From Methanomicrobia archaeon (GTDB lineage: Archaea; Halobacteriota; Bog-38; Methanoflorentales; Methanoflorentaceae): a stretch of 57,763 bases of DNA. Below, piece after piece: positions 7,121-16,636 of the stretch; positions within the stretch are counted from its first letter, which is position 1; every line of letters starts with the position of its first letter. A program made the position numbers and the translations under genes. The DNA lies in the NCBI GenBank assembly GCA_015661395.1, contig JACWML010000009.1:1-57763 (forward strand), written 5' to 3'. Below the pieces are notes generated by a model. It ran no database searches and had not been told where the DNA came from. It saw nothing but the letters and a program-made list of their open reading frames with translations.

Positions 7121-8791
7121 GTGTTTCTGACCTTCCGCAAGCACGTCGAGCAGCTATTAGCTGAGGCGTTGGAAAAGTGCCAGTATCCTAGCAACGACCT
7201 GGCACTTACCGTCAAGCCCGGCTATGCTGATCTGACCAGCCTCATTGCCTTTAAGCTCGCGCCCGTCCTCAAGCTGAAGCCGCAGGAGATTGCGCAAAAC
7301 GTCGCCGAATACCTCGGCGCCGATGAGCTCGTAGCGCTGGCTCAGACAGCGGGACCGTACATCAACTTCTTCGTGAGTAACGACTACCTGCGTCATACGA
7401 TCAGCACCGTGCTTCAGGCGGATCGTAACTACGGCGGTATCGACGCGAAGGGGGTGGTGATTCTCGAACACACCTCAGCGAATCCTAACGGACCTCTGCA
7501 TATCGGTCACATTCGTAACTCGGTGATCGGCGACACACTGAAGCGCTGTTTGCAGCAGGCAGGGTACCGCGTGGAGACCCAGTACTACGTCAACGATATG
7601 GGCAGACAGATCGCGCTCGTCGTCTGGGGCATTATGAACTTCGCGCTCACTGAGGGGAAGAAGTCAGATCACGCCACCGCCGATATCTATGTCAAGGCGA
7701 ACGCCGAAGTGGAGCTCCACCCCACGAAGCTCGTTGAAGTCCGACAGCTTATGCAGCGCTTCGAAAGCGGCGATCAAGACGTAGAGTGGCTTTTCAAGGA
7801 CGCGGTCGAATTTTGCTTGCGCGGCATCAACCAGACCCTCAAAAACCTTCACGTCGCCCACGATCGGTTCGTGTGGGAGAGCGAGTTCCTCGACGACATC
7901 GACGGCATCATCGCCGAGCTGCGAAGCCACGGAGTCACCGAATGCGACGGGTCAACGCACGTCGATTTATCGCCGTTCGGTATCAGCAAGAACCTCGTGG
8001 TGCGGCGCTCTGACGGCACGTCGGTGTACGCGACGCGCGATATCGCCTACCACGTCTGGAAGGCGGGGAGATGCAACCGCATGATCGACGTACTCGGCGC
8101 CGACCACAGGCTCACCGCCCTTCAGGTCGGCAAAGTACTCGAACTCCTCAGCATCAACGCTCCCGAGGTCGTGTTTTTTGAATTTGTCTCGCTACCCGAG
8201 GGCTCAATGAGTACGCGTCGGGGCCACTTCATCAGCGCCGACGAGGTATTAGAAAAGGTGACCGAAAAAGCGTACGAAGAGGTCGACAAGCGGCGCCCGA
8301 CGCTGTCAGAAGACGAAAAACGCGCGATAGCACAAGCGGTGGGCATCGGCGCCACGCGTTATGACATGGTCCGAGTGTCGGCGGACAAGTCGATGGTCTT
8401 TGACTGGAACGAAGCCCTCGATTTCGAACGTCAGGGAGGGCCGTTTCTACAGTACGCGCACGCGCGCGCGACCAGCATCCTCACAAAAACCACGTTCGAC
8501 AATCAGTACGAGCCAGACTTACTGACCGACGAATACGAGGTGAAGCTTATAAAGCTATGTGCACTGTTTCCCGCAGTGATCGAGGACGTCACCACGAACT
8601 TCAGCGTGAGCGCGCTGGCCGCCTACGCGCGCGAGCTTGCTGAGGCGTTCAATCAGTTCTATCGGTTCATGCCTGTGCTCTCAGCAGAGCCTGCGATGTC
8701 CCGCGCGCGGCTAGCTTTGGTGACATGTGCGCGCATCGTCTTACGAAACGTACTGAACTGTCTCGGAATCGAACCCGTAGATTCGATGTGA
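7121..8791 (+). CDS. argS: Arginyl-tRNA synthetase
   Basis: Class I synthetase charging tRNA-Arg. It has the N-terminal Arg-tRNA recognition domain (residues 1-~90), the HIGH motif as PNGPLHIGHIRNS, a KMSKS-equivalent loop as MSTRRG, and a C-terminal DALR anticodon-binding domain (YARELAEAFNQFYRFMPVLS). The GTG at 7121 sits 5 nt after GGAGG (7111-7115), a strong ribosome-binding site, so I prefer it to the in-frame ATG at 7067 that would overlap prf1. Length is 556 residues, normal for the family. The stop overlaps a possible GTG start of the next gene. Confidence 0.95.
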   Translation: MFLTFRKHVEQLLAEALEKCQYPSNDLALTVKPGYADLTSLIAFKLAPVLKLKPQEIAQNVAEYLGADELVALAQTAGPYINFFVSNDYLRHTISTVLQADRNYGGIDAKGVVILEHTSANPNGPLHIGHIRNSVIGDTLKRCLQQAGYRVETQYYVNDMGRQIALVVWGIMNFALTEGKKSDHATADIYVKANAEVELHPTKLVEVRQLMQRFESGDQDVEWLFKDAVEFCLRGINQTLKNLHVAHDRFVWESEFLDDIDGIIAELRSHGVTECDGSTHVDLSPFGISKNLVVRRSDGTSVYATRDIAYHVWKAGRCNRMIDVLGADHRLTALQVGKVLELLSINAPEVVFFEFVSLPEGSMSTRRGHFISADEVLEKVTEKAYEEVDKRRPTLSEDEKRAIAQAVGIGATRYDMVRVSADKSMVFDWNEALDFERQGGPFLQYAHARATSILTKTTFDNQYEPDLLTDEYEVKLIKLCALFPAVIEDVTTNFSVSALAAYARELAEAFNQFYRFMPVLSAEPAMSRARLALVTCARIVLRNVLNCLGIEPVDSM

Positions 8792-8811
8792 GCGTACGAG
8801 AGTGCCCGTTT

Positions 8812-9756
8812 ATGCGACGAAAGAAGGCTAGCGACTCAGCCCCCCTGTCCTACCGCCAGACGCTGGCAAAACAGGGTTATCACGCCGTCGGCTGCGGCGG
8901 GGCCGTCAAAACCTGTCTTTGGCTGAAAAAGTCACTCCGCAACGAAGGCGTGTGCTATAAAGAGCAGTTCTACGGCATTCACGCCCACCGGTGCATTCAA
9001 ATGACGCCAACACTGCGCTGCAATCAGCAGTGCCTCCACTGCTGGAGGGCCACTGATCTCGACGCAACGGAGAAGGTCACCTTCGACGAGCCGCAAGCCC
9101 TCGTCGAAGGGTCGATAGCGGCACAGAGGAGGCTTATCTCAGGCTATAAAGGTTCCTCGACAACGGACGTGCACAAGCTGGAAGAGGCTTATAACCCGAG
9201 CCAAGTGGCCATCTCACTCAGCGGCGAACCAACGCTCTACCCGTATCTCGACGAGCTTATCAAACGCTACCACAGCGAACGCATGACAACCTTCGTGGTG
9301 TCAAACGGCAGTCACCCGGAGGTGCTCGAAGATGTGCGCCCGACCCAACTCTATGTCTCACTGAATAGCCCGGACGAAGAGCATTTCTATGCGGTCTGCA
9401 GGCCGCAAACGCGTCGGTTTGAACACCTGCTCGAGTCGCTGCACGTTCTCGCTGATCATCCCTCGCGCACGGCGATTCGCATCACGCTCGCAAACGAGGT
9501 CAACGCTTTCGGAGAGCCGGGCTACGCGAAGCTCATCGAACTGGCCGAACCCGACTACGTCGAGGTGAAATCGTATATGCACCTCGGCTTCTCGCGAAAA
9601 CGACTGCCGCGCACGGCGATGATGTCGTACGAAGCCGTTACGTCGTTTGCGCAGGACATCGCAGAGCGAGCAGGCTACGCCGTCGCCGCGGGATCTCCCG
9701 TTAGTCGCGTCGTCGTGCTCTCAAAAAGTGGGTCTACTGCGAGAATTAGTAACTAG
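8812..9756 (+). CDS. taw1: Taw1/TYW1-like tRNA 4-demethylwyosine synthase (radical SAM)
   Basis: Archaeal TYW1 builds the tricyclic wyosine core at G37 of tRNA-Phe from N1-methylguanosine and pyruvate. The protein shows KTCLWLKKSLRN with an upstream Cys, the radical-SAM CNQQCLHCW motif (CxxxCxxC), ISLSGEPTLYPYL, and a C-terminal region ending in SPVSRVVVLSKS. It lacks a flavodoxin domain, as expected for archaea. I chose the ATG at 8812 (314 residues). A GTG at 8788 that overlaps the argS TGA is an alternative with translational coupling; it adds 8 residues. Confidence 0.88.
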   Translation: MRRKKASDSAPLSYRQTLAKQGYHAVGCGGAVKTCLWLKKSLRNEGVCYKEQFYGIHAHRCIQMTPTLRCNQQCLHCWRATDLDATEKVTFDEPQALVEGSIAAQRRLISGYKGSSTTDVHKLEEAYNPSQVAISLSGEPTLYPYLDELIKRYHSERMTTFVVSNGSHPEVLEDVRPTQLYVSLNSPDEEHFYAVCRPQTRRFEHLLESLHVLADHPSRTAIRITLANEVNAFGEPGYAKLIELAEPDYVEVKSYMHLGFSRKRLPRTAMMSYEAVTSFAQDIAERAGYAVAAGSPVSRVVVLSKSGSTARISN

Positions 9757-9810
9757 CTGTTTGTTGACGACGCGCAGAATTCGCTCGCCGACAATCAAGG
9801 GTACGTGCAT

Positions 9811-10539
9811 ATGGGAACGAAGGCCGATATTGCGAAGCTCAAGGAGAAAAAAAATCTCTATGGACTGATTAATGCGCTGAAAGACCCCGACGCAGACATT
9901 CGATCACAGGTCGCCGAGGGGCTGGGAGAGCTGAAGGACGAAGCCGCCACAGACGCCCTGATAGAGGCGCTAAACGACGATCACTGGTCAGTACGCCGGA
10001 ATGCCGCCTGGGCGTTGGGAGAGATCGGCTCTGCACGGGCTGTTCTGTACCTCATAGGCGCCTTCAAAAAAACCTGGGGCGGCATCGACGCGTATTGTGC
10101 CGAGGCGCTGGTGAAAATGGGCCGGCCAGCCGTCAAGCCATTACTGCAGGCCATTCATGGCCCAGACTCAAACACGCGTTACTGGTCGATCGAAGCTCTT
10201 GGACAGATCGGCGATGCGCGTGCTATAGAGCCTCTGATAGCACTGCTTTCCGACCGAGACGCAATCATCCGATACAGTTCAACCAAGGCCCTCGGGGCGA
10301 TCGCCGATAGCAAAGCGTTCGATCCATTGACCAAATCGCTGCAAGATCCGAGTGACATGGTGAAGCGGCGGGCTCAGAAGTCACTACGCAAATTAGTGTC
10401 GCAGGAATCCGCGCAAAAGATCGACCTGCAGGCTGGAAAGCTGATCAAATTGATTGCCGTAGTAGAAACTGATGACGGGACGGTCAAAAACATAGAAATC
10501 GACGTAAAGTCGCCCAAAGAAAACACGACGCACGAGTAA
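9811..10539 (+). CDS. HEAT/PBS-lyase repeat protein
   Basis: A 242-residue alpha-solenoid with about five HEAT-like repeats between residues ~15 and 190. Each repeat carries the D-P-(D/S)-x-x-(I/V)-R pattern (KDPDADIRSQVAEGLGEL, DDHWSVRRNAAWALGEIG, SDRDAIIRYSSTKALG). A short non-repeat C-terminal beta-rich tail follows. Such proteins usually act as protein-binding scaffolds; the partner is unknown. It is the last gene of the prf1-argS-taw1 run. The ATG at 9811 is chosen; GTG at 9805 would add only two residues. Confidence 0.8.
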   Translation: MGTKADIAKLKEKKNLYGLINALKDPDADIRSQVAEGLGELKDEAATDALIEALNDDHWSVRRNAAWALGEIGSARAVLYLIGAFKKTWGGIDAYCAEALVKMGRPAVKPLLQAIHGPDSNTRYWSIEALGQIGDARAIEPLIALLSDRDAIIRYSSTKALGAIADSKAFDPLTKSLQDPSDMVKRRAQKSLRKLVSQESAQKIDLQAGKLIKLIAVVETDDGTVKNIEIDVKSPKENTTHE

Positions 10540-10553
10540 AGGGGCGACCCACA

Positions 10554-10578
10554 GCTTTTTCCCTCTCCCTGCGTTTTT
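10554..10578 (+). terminator. Candidate T-rich terminator
   Basis: Two T-tracts (CTTTTTCCC and GCGTTTTTTAG) follow the stop of the HEAT gene and precede the promoter of the tetrapyrrole cluster; T-rich runs are the usual archaeal termination signal. Confidence 0.4.
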
Positions 10579-10629
10579 TAGCCTGAAACGGCGACGTGAC
10601 GGCGATCCTAGCGCCACCGAGCCGGAGGT

Positions 10630-10641
10630 AAGCATTTATAC
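10630..10641 (+). promoter_or_regulatory. Candidate TATA box for the tetrapyrrole-methanofuran cluster
   Basis: GCATTTATACC is a good archaeal TATA match ~110 nt before the first start codon (10750), in the only sizeable gap before the nine-gene run. Confidence 0.5.
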
Positions 10642-10749
10642 CAGGATGACATGGTAGGAATTTGAACCAGCCGGGCTATCCTAAAACGAGCGCTGCGTCA
10701 TTTTGGCGAGCGATCAGTAAGCGACACACTGTTCAGAGTTGGCATTGTT

Positions 10750-11400
10750 ATGGCTCACGTGCCCCTTTTTATCGACCTGAGAGACAAGTGCATCGTCATA
10801 TTCGGCGGTGGACACGTCGGAGAGAGGAAGGCCAAGATGTTTTGCGCCTATGGGCTAACCAAAGTGGTGAGCACGAGCTTCACCCCTGAATTGATGAAAA
10901 TGGCAGACAGTGGGCTTGTCAATGCGATCGTCGACGATCTAAAAGACGTCAAAAAATACCTCGACGGCGCGTTCATCGTCGTTCCTGCGACCAACAACCG
11001 CGCGCTCAACGGATTGATAGCCGATCAGGCAAAGGCTATGAACATCCTCGTAAACCAGGTTGACGACATCGGCGAGGTTATCGTGCCGTCGGTCATCCAC
11101 AAAGACGACATCCACATCGGGATCTCGACGATGGGGAAAAGTCCCGCGGCAGCCCGGTTTCTAAGGCTGCGCATCGAGGAGCTCATCGAGAACGTCGCCC
11201 TCATGGTTACGCTCCAAAACGAGCTGCGAGGCATTCTAAAAAAGGAGATTGACAGCCAGCTTGAGCGAAAGCGCATCCTTGAGTCAATCATCAATGACCA
11301 CGGCGTGTGGATGGCACTGGCGCGCAGCTACGACGCGGGGCTCCACGCGGCGCTTGAAATCGTGGAACACGAGCGAATGAAGCCGCGCGCCACGACATAA
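10750..11400 (+). CDS. Precorrin-2 dehydrogenase / sirohydrochlorin ferrochelatase-like (Met8/CysG N-terminal type)
   Basis: It oxidises precorrin-2 to sirohydrochlorin with NAD and may chelate metal, feeding siroheme, heme, F430 and cobamide synthesis. The N-terminal Rossmann motif is IVIFGGGHVGERKAK; then FIVVPATNN and a sirohydrochlorin-binding segment (IGISTMGKSPAAARFLR). Length 216 residues, typical for stand-alone archaeal forms. It is the first gene of the cluster; hemA follows with an 11-nt gap. The C-terminal helical domain (residues ~150-216) is shorter than in yeast Met8, so whether it also chelates metal is open. Confidence 0.9.
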   Translation: MAHVPLFIDLRDKCIVIFGGGHVGERKAKMFCAYGLTKVVSTSFTPELMKMADSGLVNAIVDDLKDVKKYLDGAFIVVPATNNRALNGLIADQAKAMNILVNQVDDIGEVIVPSVIHKDDIHIGISTMGKSPAAARFLRLRIEELIENVALMVTLQNELRGILKKEIDSQLERKRILESIINDHGVWMALARSYDAGLHAALEIVEHERMKPRATT

Positions 11401-11411
11401 GGGGTTCTCAC

Positions 11412-12659
11412 GTGAATGGGATTACCAACCTCTCAATCTCGCACAAATGGGCAAGCCTGAACGATCTCGAGTGCGCCCGCATCGACAACCTAGAAGACGC
11501 GTTGCGGACAATGCGTTCAGCAGACGGTGTTCGTGAGTGTGCCATCGTGCAGACGTGCAACCGGATTGAGCTCTACCTCGACGTCAACAGCGAGTTCGAC
11601 GTCGCCGCTTTCACCGGACGCTTCTTCCCGTCCGTGCCCCACGAGCTAATCGCCCACAATGAGTCACGCGAGTCACTCCGACACCTAATGCGCCTAGCAT
11701 CTGGCCTCGATTCGATGATCGTCGGTGAGGACCAAATACTCGGTCAGCTTAAGGATGCGGTGGAAACCGCAAGCAAAGAGCGAACGCTGGGACCAGAGCT
11801 GAGCTTAGCGTTTTCCAAGGCCATCAAGGTCGGCAAGCGCGTGCGTACCGAGACGCAGATCAACCGCGGTTCAGTCTCCGTCGGCTCTGCCGCCGTCGAC
11901 TTGGCCGAACGACTCATGGGCACCCTCGACGACAAGTCGATTCTGAGCATCGGGGCCGGTGAGCTGGGAACACTCGTGGCGGTCGCCCTCGCCGAGCGAA
12001 AACTGAAAGCGATGTTCGTGTCCAACAGAACCTTTCGACGGGCCCAAACCCTCGCAAAGCAGCTTGGCGGAACAGCGATACGATTTGACACGATAGACGA
12101 TTACCTGTGCGAAGCGGACCTCGTCATAAGCGCGACAGCTGCGCCACACTACATATTGACGCGTGATCAGGTCAGGCGCGCGATGCAGCGACGAAACGGC
12201 CACTCGCTCGTCATCATCGACATCGCCAACCCGCGCGACGTCGAAGAGGCCGCGGCGACGATCGGCAACGTTGAGCTGCACAACATAGACGACCTCCGGA
12301 AAATCACCGAGGAAAACCTCAAAAAGCGGCGTTCTGAGATCGGAAAGGTGGTCGCGATCATCAATCAGGAGTTAAACCTTCTCGAAGAGCAGTATAAGAA
12401 AGCTCGCGCGAATGAGCTGATCGCTGGCTTGTATCAGAGCGCAGAGGAGCTCAGGAGTCGCGAACTGGAAAAGGCGCACAAACGCATGCAAAGCGCGGAT
12501 GACTTGCGCACCTATCAACAGATCCTCGACGACCTCACCGCTTCGATCGTCAACAAGCTGCTGTTCGAGCTGACCGCTTCGCTGCGAGAGGCGGCGGCTA
12601 ACGACGATGATGACCTGATGCGCTCGGCGCACAAGCTCTTCAAACGCGAGGCCGATTAA
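11412..12659 (+). CDS. hemA: Glutamyl-tRNA reductase
   Basis: It reduces Glu-tRNA(Glu) to glutamate-1-semialdehyde, the first committed step of the C5 tetrapyrrole pathway. Catalytic Cys lies in IVQTCNRIELYL (residues ~47-58), followed by the SGLDSMIVGEDQILGQLK block, a Rossmann NADPH domain (SIGAGELGTLVA) and a C-terminal helical dimerisation domain. It starts with GTG at 11412. At 415 residues it is full length. The stop is immediately followed by the GTG of hemB, so the two are translationally linked. Confidence 0.95.
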   Translation: MNGITNLSISHKWASLNDLECARIDNLEDALRTMRSADGVRECAIVQTCNRIELYLDVNSEFDVAAFTGRFFPSVPHELIAHNESRESLRHLMRLASGLDSMIVGEDQILGQLKDAVETASKERTLGPELSLAFSKAIKVGKRVRTETQINRGSVSVGSAAVDLAERLMGTLDDKSILSIGAGELGTLVAVALAERKLKAMFVSNRTFRRAQTLAKQLGGTAIRFDTIDDYLCEADLVISATAAPHYILTRDQVRRAMQRRNGHSLVIIDIANPRDVEEAAATIGNVELHNIDDLRKITEENLKKRRSEIGKVVAIINQELNLLEEQYKKARANELIAGLYQSAEELRSRELEKAHKRMQSADDLRTYQQILDDLTASIVNKLLFELTASLREAAANDDDDLMRSAHKLFKREAD

Positions 12660-12660
12660 C

Positions 12661-13620
12661 GTGGCCGGTCGACCCGCACGGCTCCGAAAAAAGGGCATCA
12701 GCACGATGATTCGAGAGACGTCACTGCACCCGCACGACTTGATATGCCCGCTGTTTGTCGACGAAAACCTGCGAGCGCCGGTCTCGATTCCCTCCCTGCC
12801 GGGGTTTTCTCGTCACACCGTTGAAACCGCCATACTCGAAGCCGAGGAGGTCACGAAGCTCGGCATTCCCGCCGTGATCGTGTTCGGGGTGCCACGCCAC
12901 AAAGACGAGACGGGGAGCTCCGCGCTCAGCGGCATCGTGCAAGATACTATAAGCGCGATAAAGGCGAACGTGCCAAAAGCTACGATTATCGCCGACACGT
13001 GCCTGTGCGAGTACACGAGCCACGGGCACTGCGGCATCGTCGATGACGCGGGCACCATCCGCCGCTATCCGACCCTGGAGATGCTCCAACGGGTCGCGGC
13101 ATCGTACGCGCGCGCCGGGGTCGACATCGTCGCGCCATCAGGTATGATCGACGGCATGGTCGGTGCGATACGAACGAAGCTCGACGAAGAAGGGTTTGAC
13201 GCGGTCGCCCTCATGCCGTACGCCGCAAAATACTGTTCGAGCTTCTATGCGCCGTTCCGGGATGCCGTGGACTCGGGGTGCGCGTTCGGCGATCGTTCAG
13301 CACATCAAATGGACCCTGCCAACACCGATGAAGCGGTACGTGAGGTGCGTTTGGACTTGGAGGAGGGTGCCGATATCATTATGATCAAACCGGCACTGCC
13401 TTATCTGGATATCATCTACCGGATCAAGAAAACCTTCGGCGTCCCAGTCGCGGCGTACAGCGTCAGCGGGGAATACACAATGTTGCGATCGGCGATCGAC
13501 AACGGCTATTTAACGGATGAGGTTATCTACGAGACGCTAATTTCAATAAAGCGCGCCGGAGCTGATATGATCGTAACGTATTTTGCCAAAGAGGCGGCAA
13601 AGAGACTGGTCTCTCAGTGA
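12661..13620 (+). CDS. hemB: Delta-aminolevulinic acid dehydratase (porphobilinogen synthase)
   Basis: It condenses two 5-aminolevulinates to porphobilinogen. The zinc-type Cys cluster DTCLCEYTSHGHCG is present, as are the two catalytic lysines in PYAAKYCSSFYAPFR and MIKPALPYLDII. Length 319 residues; GTG start two bases after the hemA stop codon begins the protein with MAGRPARLRKKG, matching the 'RPRRLR' N-terminus usual in this family. The product is used by hemC two genes downstream. Confidence 0.95.
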   Translation: MAGRPARLRKKGISTMIRETSLHPHDLICPLFVDENLRAPVSIPSLPGFSRHTVETAILEAEEVTKLGIPAVIVFGVPRHKDETGSSALSGIVQDTISAIKANVPKATIIADTCLCEYTSHGHCGIVDDAGTIRRYPTLEMLQRVAASYARAGVDIVAPSGMIDGMVGAIRTKLDEEGFDAVALMPYAAKYCSSFYAPFRDAVDSGCAFGDRSAHQMDPANTDEAVREVRLDLEEGADIIMIKPALPYLDIIYRIKKTFGVPVAAYSVSGEYTMLRSAIDNGYLTDEVIYETLISIKRAGADMIVTYFAKEAAKRLVSQ

Positions 13621-13632
13621 GGGGGTGTACCA

Positions 13633-14922
13633 ATGCGAACAGACGAGTCTGCGAAGCTGTATGAAAAAGCTCGAAAGCTGATGCCTGGCGGCGTTTCAAG
13701 CCCGGTCCGGGCGATCGATCCCTATCCGTTTTACGTCCAGAAGGCGAGCGATTCTCGGATATGGGACGCCGACGGCAACCTATACATTGATTATTGCATG
13801 GGCTACGGGCCGCTTATCCTTGGCCACGCTCACCCAGCGGTCTACGCAGCAGTGGCCGAGCAACTGAAGTCGGGGTGGGACTATGGCACCCCGGTCAAGG
13901 CTGAGATTGACCTCGCGGAGCGCATTCAAGCGGACTTCCCGTCAATGGAGATGCTTCGGTTCGTATCGACGGGGACCGAGGCCACGATGAGCGCGATTCG
14001 CGCCGCCCGTGGGTTTACCGGAAAAGACACCATTGTGAAGGTCGAGGGGGGCTACCACGGCGCGCACGACGCGGTGCTTGTGAAGCCAGGATCGGCCGCC
14101 ATCTCGGCCGCGAGCTCGTTGGGGGTTCCGGCAGCGGCGGTGAAAAACACCGTGCAAGTGCCGTTCAACGATGTTGAAGCCCTTTCAGGCGCTTTAGAGA
14201 AAAATGACGCAGCATGCCTTATCATTGAACCGGTGATGGGCAACATCGGGCCAGTAGTGCCCGAAGAGGCCTACCTGTCTGACGTGCGAAAAGTCACCGA
14301 AGAGAACGAGACGCTGCTGATATTTGACGAAGTGATTACCGGCTTCCGGCTCTGTATCGGCGGTGCACAGTGCCTTTACGGGGTCACTCCTGACCTGACC
14401 ACCCTCGGAAAAATCGTCGGCGGAGGATTTCCGATGGGGGTTTTTGGCGGCGCAAAGGAGATTATGGAATGTGTTGCCCCGACGGGAGGCGTGTTCAACG
14501 CGGGGACGTTCAGCGGACATCCCGTTTCACTCGCCGCGGGCCTAGCGACGCTTAGCGTGTTAAACGAGGAGGGATATCGACGCGTCAACGGCTTGGGGGA
14601 CCTCCTCAGACGGATGCTTGTCGACCTCCTCGAAGAGCTCGACGTCCATATCTCCGTGCAGGGGATAGGAACAATGTTCCAGGTCTTTTTCACCGAAAAA
14701 CTGGTCAGGAACTACCGGGACGCGCTGACCTGCAACACCGACCTGTACAAGAAATTCAGCGCGTATATGCGCGACGAAGGAATCTTCTTGGCTCCATCAC
14801 AATATGAGACTAACTTTATCTCACTGGCACACTCAAACGAAGATCTGGAATACACCATCCGTGCGTGCGCAAACGCGTTCGAACGGCTTTACAACCTTGA
14901 AGTCGACACCCCGGGTTACTAG
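13633..14922 (+). CDS. hemL: Glutamate-1-semialdehyde 2,1-aminomutase
   Basis: PLP enzyme that converts glutamate-1-semialdehyde to 5-aminolevulinate. It shows GGVSSPVRAI at the N-terminus, STGTEATMSAIRAARG, FDEVITGFRL, and the Schiff-base lysine in LGKIVGGGFPMG. Length 429 residues, full size. The ATG at 13633 is preceded by GAGGGGGTG, a usable ribosome-binding site. It directly links hemA and hemB functionally, although it is encoded after hemB. Confidence 0.95.
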   Translation: MRTDESAKLYEKARKLMPGGVSSPVRAIDPYPFYVQKASDSRIWDADGNLYIDYCMGYGPLILGHAHPAVYAAVAEQLKSGWDYGTPVKAEIDLAERIQADFPSMEMLRFVSTGTEATMSAIRAARGFTGKDTIVKVEGGYHGAHDAVLVKPGSAAISAASSLGVPAAAVKNTVQVPFNDVEALSGALEKNDAACLIIEPVMGNIGPVVPEEAYLSDVRKVTEENETLLIFDEVITGFRLCIGGAQCLYGVTPDLTTLGKIVGGGFPMGVFGGAKEIMECVAPTGGVFNAGTFSGHPVSLAAGLATLSVLNEEGYRRVNGLGDLLRRMLVDLLEELDVHISVQGIGTMFQVFFTEKLVRNYRDALTCNTDLYKKFSAYMRDEGIFLAPSQYETNFISLAHSNEDLEYTIRACANAFERLYNLEVDTPGY

Positions 14923-14955
14923 CGCACAGTGGCGACTGCGAACAACGAACAGAGA

Positions 14956-14961
14956 GTGATC
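14956..14961 (+). promoter_or_regulatory. Ribosome-binding site deciding the hemC start
   Basis: GTGATC pairs with the 16S 3' end and lies 3 nt before ATG 14965. It argues against the GTG at 14929, which would otherwise extend hemC by 12 residues. The same GTGATCAAC string precedes the tyrS start. Confidence 0.6.
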
Positions 14962-14964
14962 AAC

Positions 14965-15855
14965 ATGCTGCGTATTGGCACCCGAGGCAGCAAACTCGCA
15001 TTGATTCAAGCAGAGATCGTCAAGAGCGTGCTGGCGAAAAACGGTGTAGAGAGCGAGCTTGTCATCGTAACAACGAGCGGCGACAGCTTCACCGACAAGC
15101 CCTTCCGCGAGGCCGGCATCGGGGCGTTTGTACGCGAGATCGACGACCGTATGCTCGCTGGCGACATCGACATGGCGGTGCACAGTATGAAGGACGTGCC
15201 AACAAAACGGCCACGGGAGATAGGCGTGTGTGCCGTGCTGCCGCGTGCTTCACCGTATGACGTTCTTATATTTGAACGTCCGCTGCGTGACGGAGCCGTC
15301 ATAGGTACCTCGAGCTTGAGACGGCACGCGCAATTGGCGCGTTACTTCCCGCAGTACGTTCGCAGACAAATTCGAGGCAACGTGGACACGCGAATGCGAA
15401 AACTGAGAGCGAGCGAGTTTAGCGCGATCGTTCTCGCGGAAGCAGGGCTCGAGCGTTTGGGCGTACGCATCAATCAGAAGCGCTTGCCGTTCGTGCCCTC
15501 ACCGAATCAAGGAATAATCGCCATAATGGCGAGCGAGGAGATCCGAGAGTATGAGGCCGTCTGTGCACTCAATGACAGGGCCACGCTCGTCGAAGCGATG
15601 GTCGAGCGCATCATCATGGAGACTCTGGGCGGCGGATGTTTGGTCCCCCTCGGCGTCTTCGCGCAACTCCAAGGCGACTCGGTCAGTGTCAGCGCCGAGG
15701 TGCTCTCCCTTGATGGGCAGCGGACGGTCCGCCTCGCCGATCACATATCCATAGAGAACTACGACCACGATTCACGAACATTCGCACTCAGAATAAAGGA
15801 AAACGGAGGTGAGGCGTTGATTGCAGAAGCCATCGCAACTGGCTTCAGCGCTTAG
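14965..15855 (+). CDS. hemC: Porphobilinogen deaminase (hydroxymethylbilane synthase)
   Basis: It polymerises four porphobilinogens to hydroxymethylbilane on a dipyrromethane cofactor. Signature segments are LRIGTRGSKLAL at the N-terminus, SMKDVPT, GTSSLRR, RGNVDTRMRKL, and the cofactor-binding cysteine in LGGGCLVPLG. Length 296 residues from ATG 14965, chosen because of the ribosome-binding site at 14956-14961 and family N-termini. Its 3' end overlaps cobA by 35 nt. Confidence 0.94.
   Translation: MLRIGTRGSKLALIQAEIVKSVLAKNGVESELVIVTTSGDSFTDKPFREAGIGAFVREIDDRMLAGDIDMAVHSMKDVPTKRPREIGVCAVLPRASPYDVLIFERPLRDGAVIGTSSLRRHAQLARYFPQYVRRQIRGNVDTRMRKLRASEFSAIVLAEAGLERLGVRINQKRLPFVPSPNQGIIAIMASEEIREYEAVCALNDRATLVEAMVERIIMETLGGGCLVPLGVFAQLQGDSVSVSAEVLSLDGQRTVRLADHISIENYDHDSRTFALRIKENGGEALIAEAIATGFSA
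15805..15812 (+). promoter_or_regulatory. Strong ribosome-binding site inside hemC for the cobA TTG start
   Basis: GGAGGTGA, a near-perfect anti-SD match, 8 nt before TTG 15821. It supports initiation of cobA within hemC at a TTG codon. Confidence 0.65.
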
Positions 15856-16636
15856 CCGACCTGTGACCCCGACACGCCGCAGCAAAGGAAAGGTCTTTCT
15901 GGTAGGCGCGGGCCCGGGTGATCCGGACCTGCTGACACGAAAAGCAGAGCGCGTGATCAAAGACGCCAACGTGGTGTTGTACGACAAACTCGTCGACGAC
16001 CGCATCGTCGCGCTCGTTCCCCACGGGACGGAGCTGCTGGATGTCGGAAAGGACCCGGACCGCCACAAGGTGCCGCAGCACAAGATAAACGAGCTGCTCG
16101 TCCGCTACGCTCGTCAAGGCAAGGCCGTCGTGCGACTCAAAGGAGGTGATCCCTTCGTGTTCGGTCGGGGAGGAGAAGAGGCAGAGGAACTCATGCGCCA
16201 CGGCGTCGACGTGGAGGTCGTGCCCGGCATTTCATCGGCGGTCGCCGTCCCTGCATATGCCGGCATACCGGTCACGCACCGAGACTACGCCTCAAGCGTC
16301 ACCATTATTACGGGTCACGAGGCGGCGGGCAATCGGCTGCAGTGGGAAGTCCTCGCGCAGCTTGATGGCACCCTCGTCGTACTGATGGGCGTGGGCACGC
16401 TCGCAGAAAACGTCTCGAACCTGGTCGCGCGTGGAAAGGACGCACAAACGCCTGCTGCAATCATAGCACAGGGAACGACGCCACGCCAGAAAGTTGTCGT
16501 CGGGACTCTTAGCGACATCGCGCGCAAGGCCAAAGAAGCCGACCTAAAAGCCCCAGCGGTGCTGATCATTGGCGACGTGGTCAAACTCAAACACATCCTA
16601 CAGCCAGATGAAGACGCTAGCAATCATTCGGCCTGA
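15821..16636 (+). CDS. cobA: Uroporphyrinogen-III C-methyltransferase
   Basis: SAM-dependent enzyme that makes precorrin-2 from uroporphyrinogen III, the branch to siroheme, F430 and cobamides. Motifs: VFLVGAGPGDPDLLT, VVRLKGGDPFVFGRGGEE, VVPGISSAVAVPAYAG, and the late TLVVLMGVGTL. Length 271 residues with the TTG start; the first ~20 residues are not conserved, so a slightly later start is possible. The 3' end overlaps hemD by 29 nt. Its placement before hemD, with precorrin-2 dehydrogenase at the head of the cluster, shows the pathway is directed towards precorrin-2. Confidence 0.94.
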   Translation: MQKPSQLASALSRPVTPTRRSKGKVFLVGAGPGDPDLLTRKAERVIKDANVVLYDKLVDDRIVALVPHGTELLDVGKDPDRHKVPQHKINELLVRYARQGKAVVRLKGGDPFVFGRGGEEAEELMRHGVDVEVVPGISSAVAVPAYAGIPVTHRDYASSVTIITGHEAAGNRLQWEVLAQLDGTLVVLMGVGTLAENVSNLVARGKDAQTPAAIIAQGTTPRQKVVVGTLSDIARKAKEADLKAPAVLIIGDVVKLKHILQPDEDASNHSA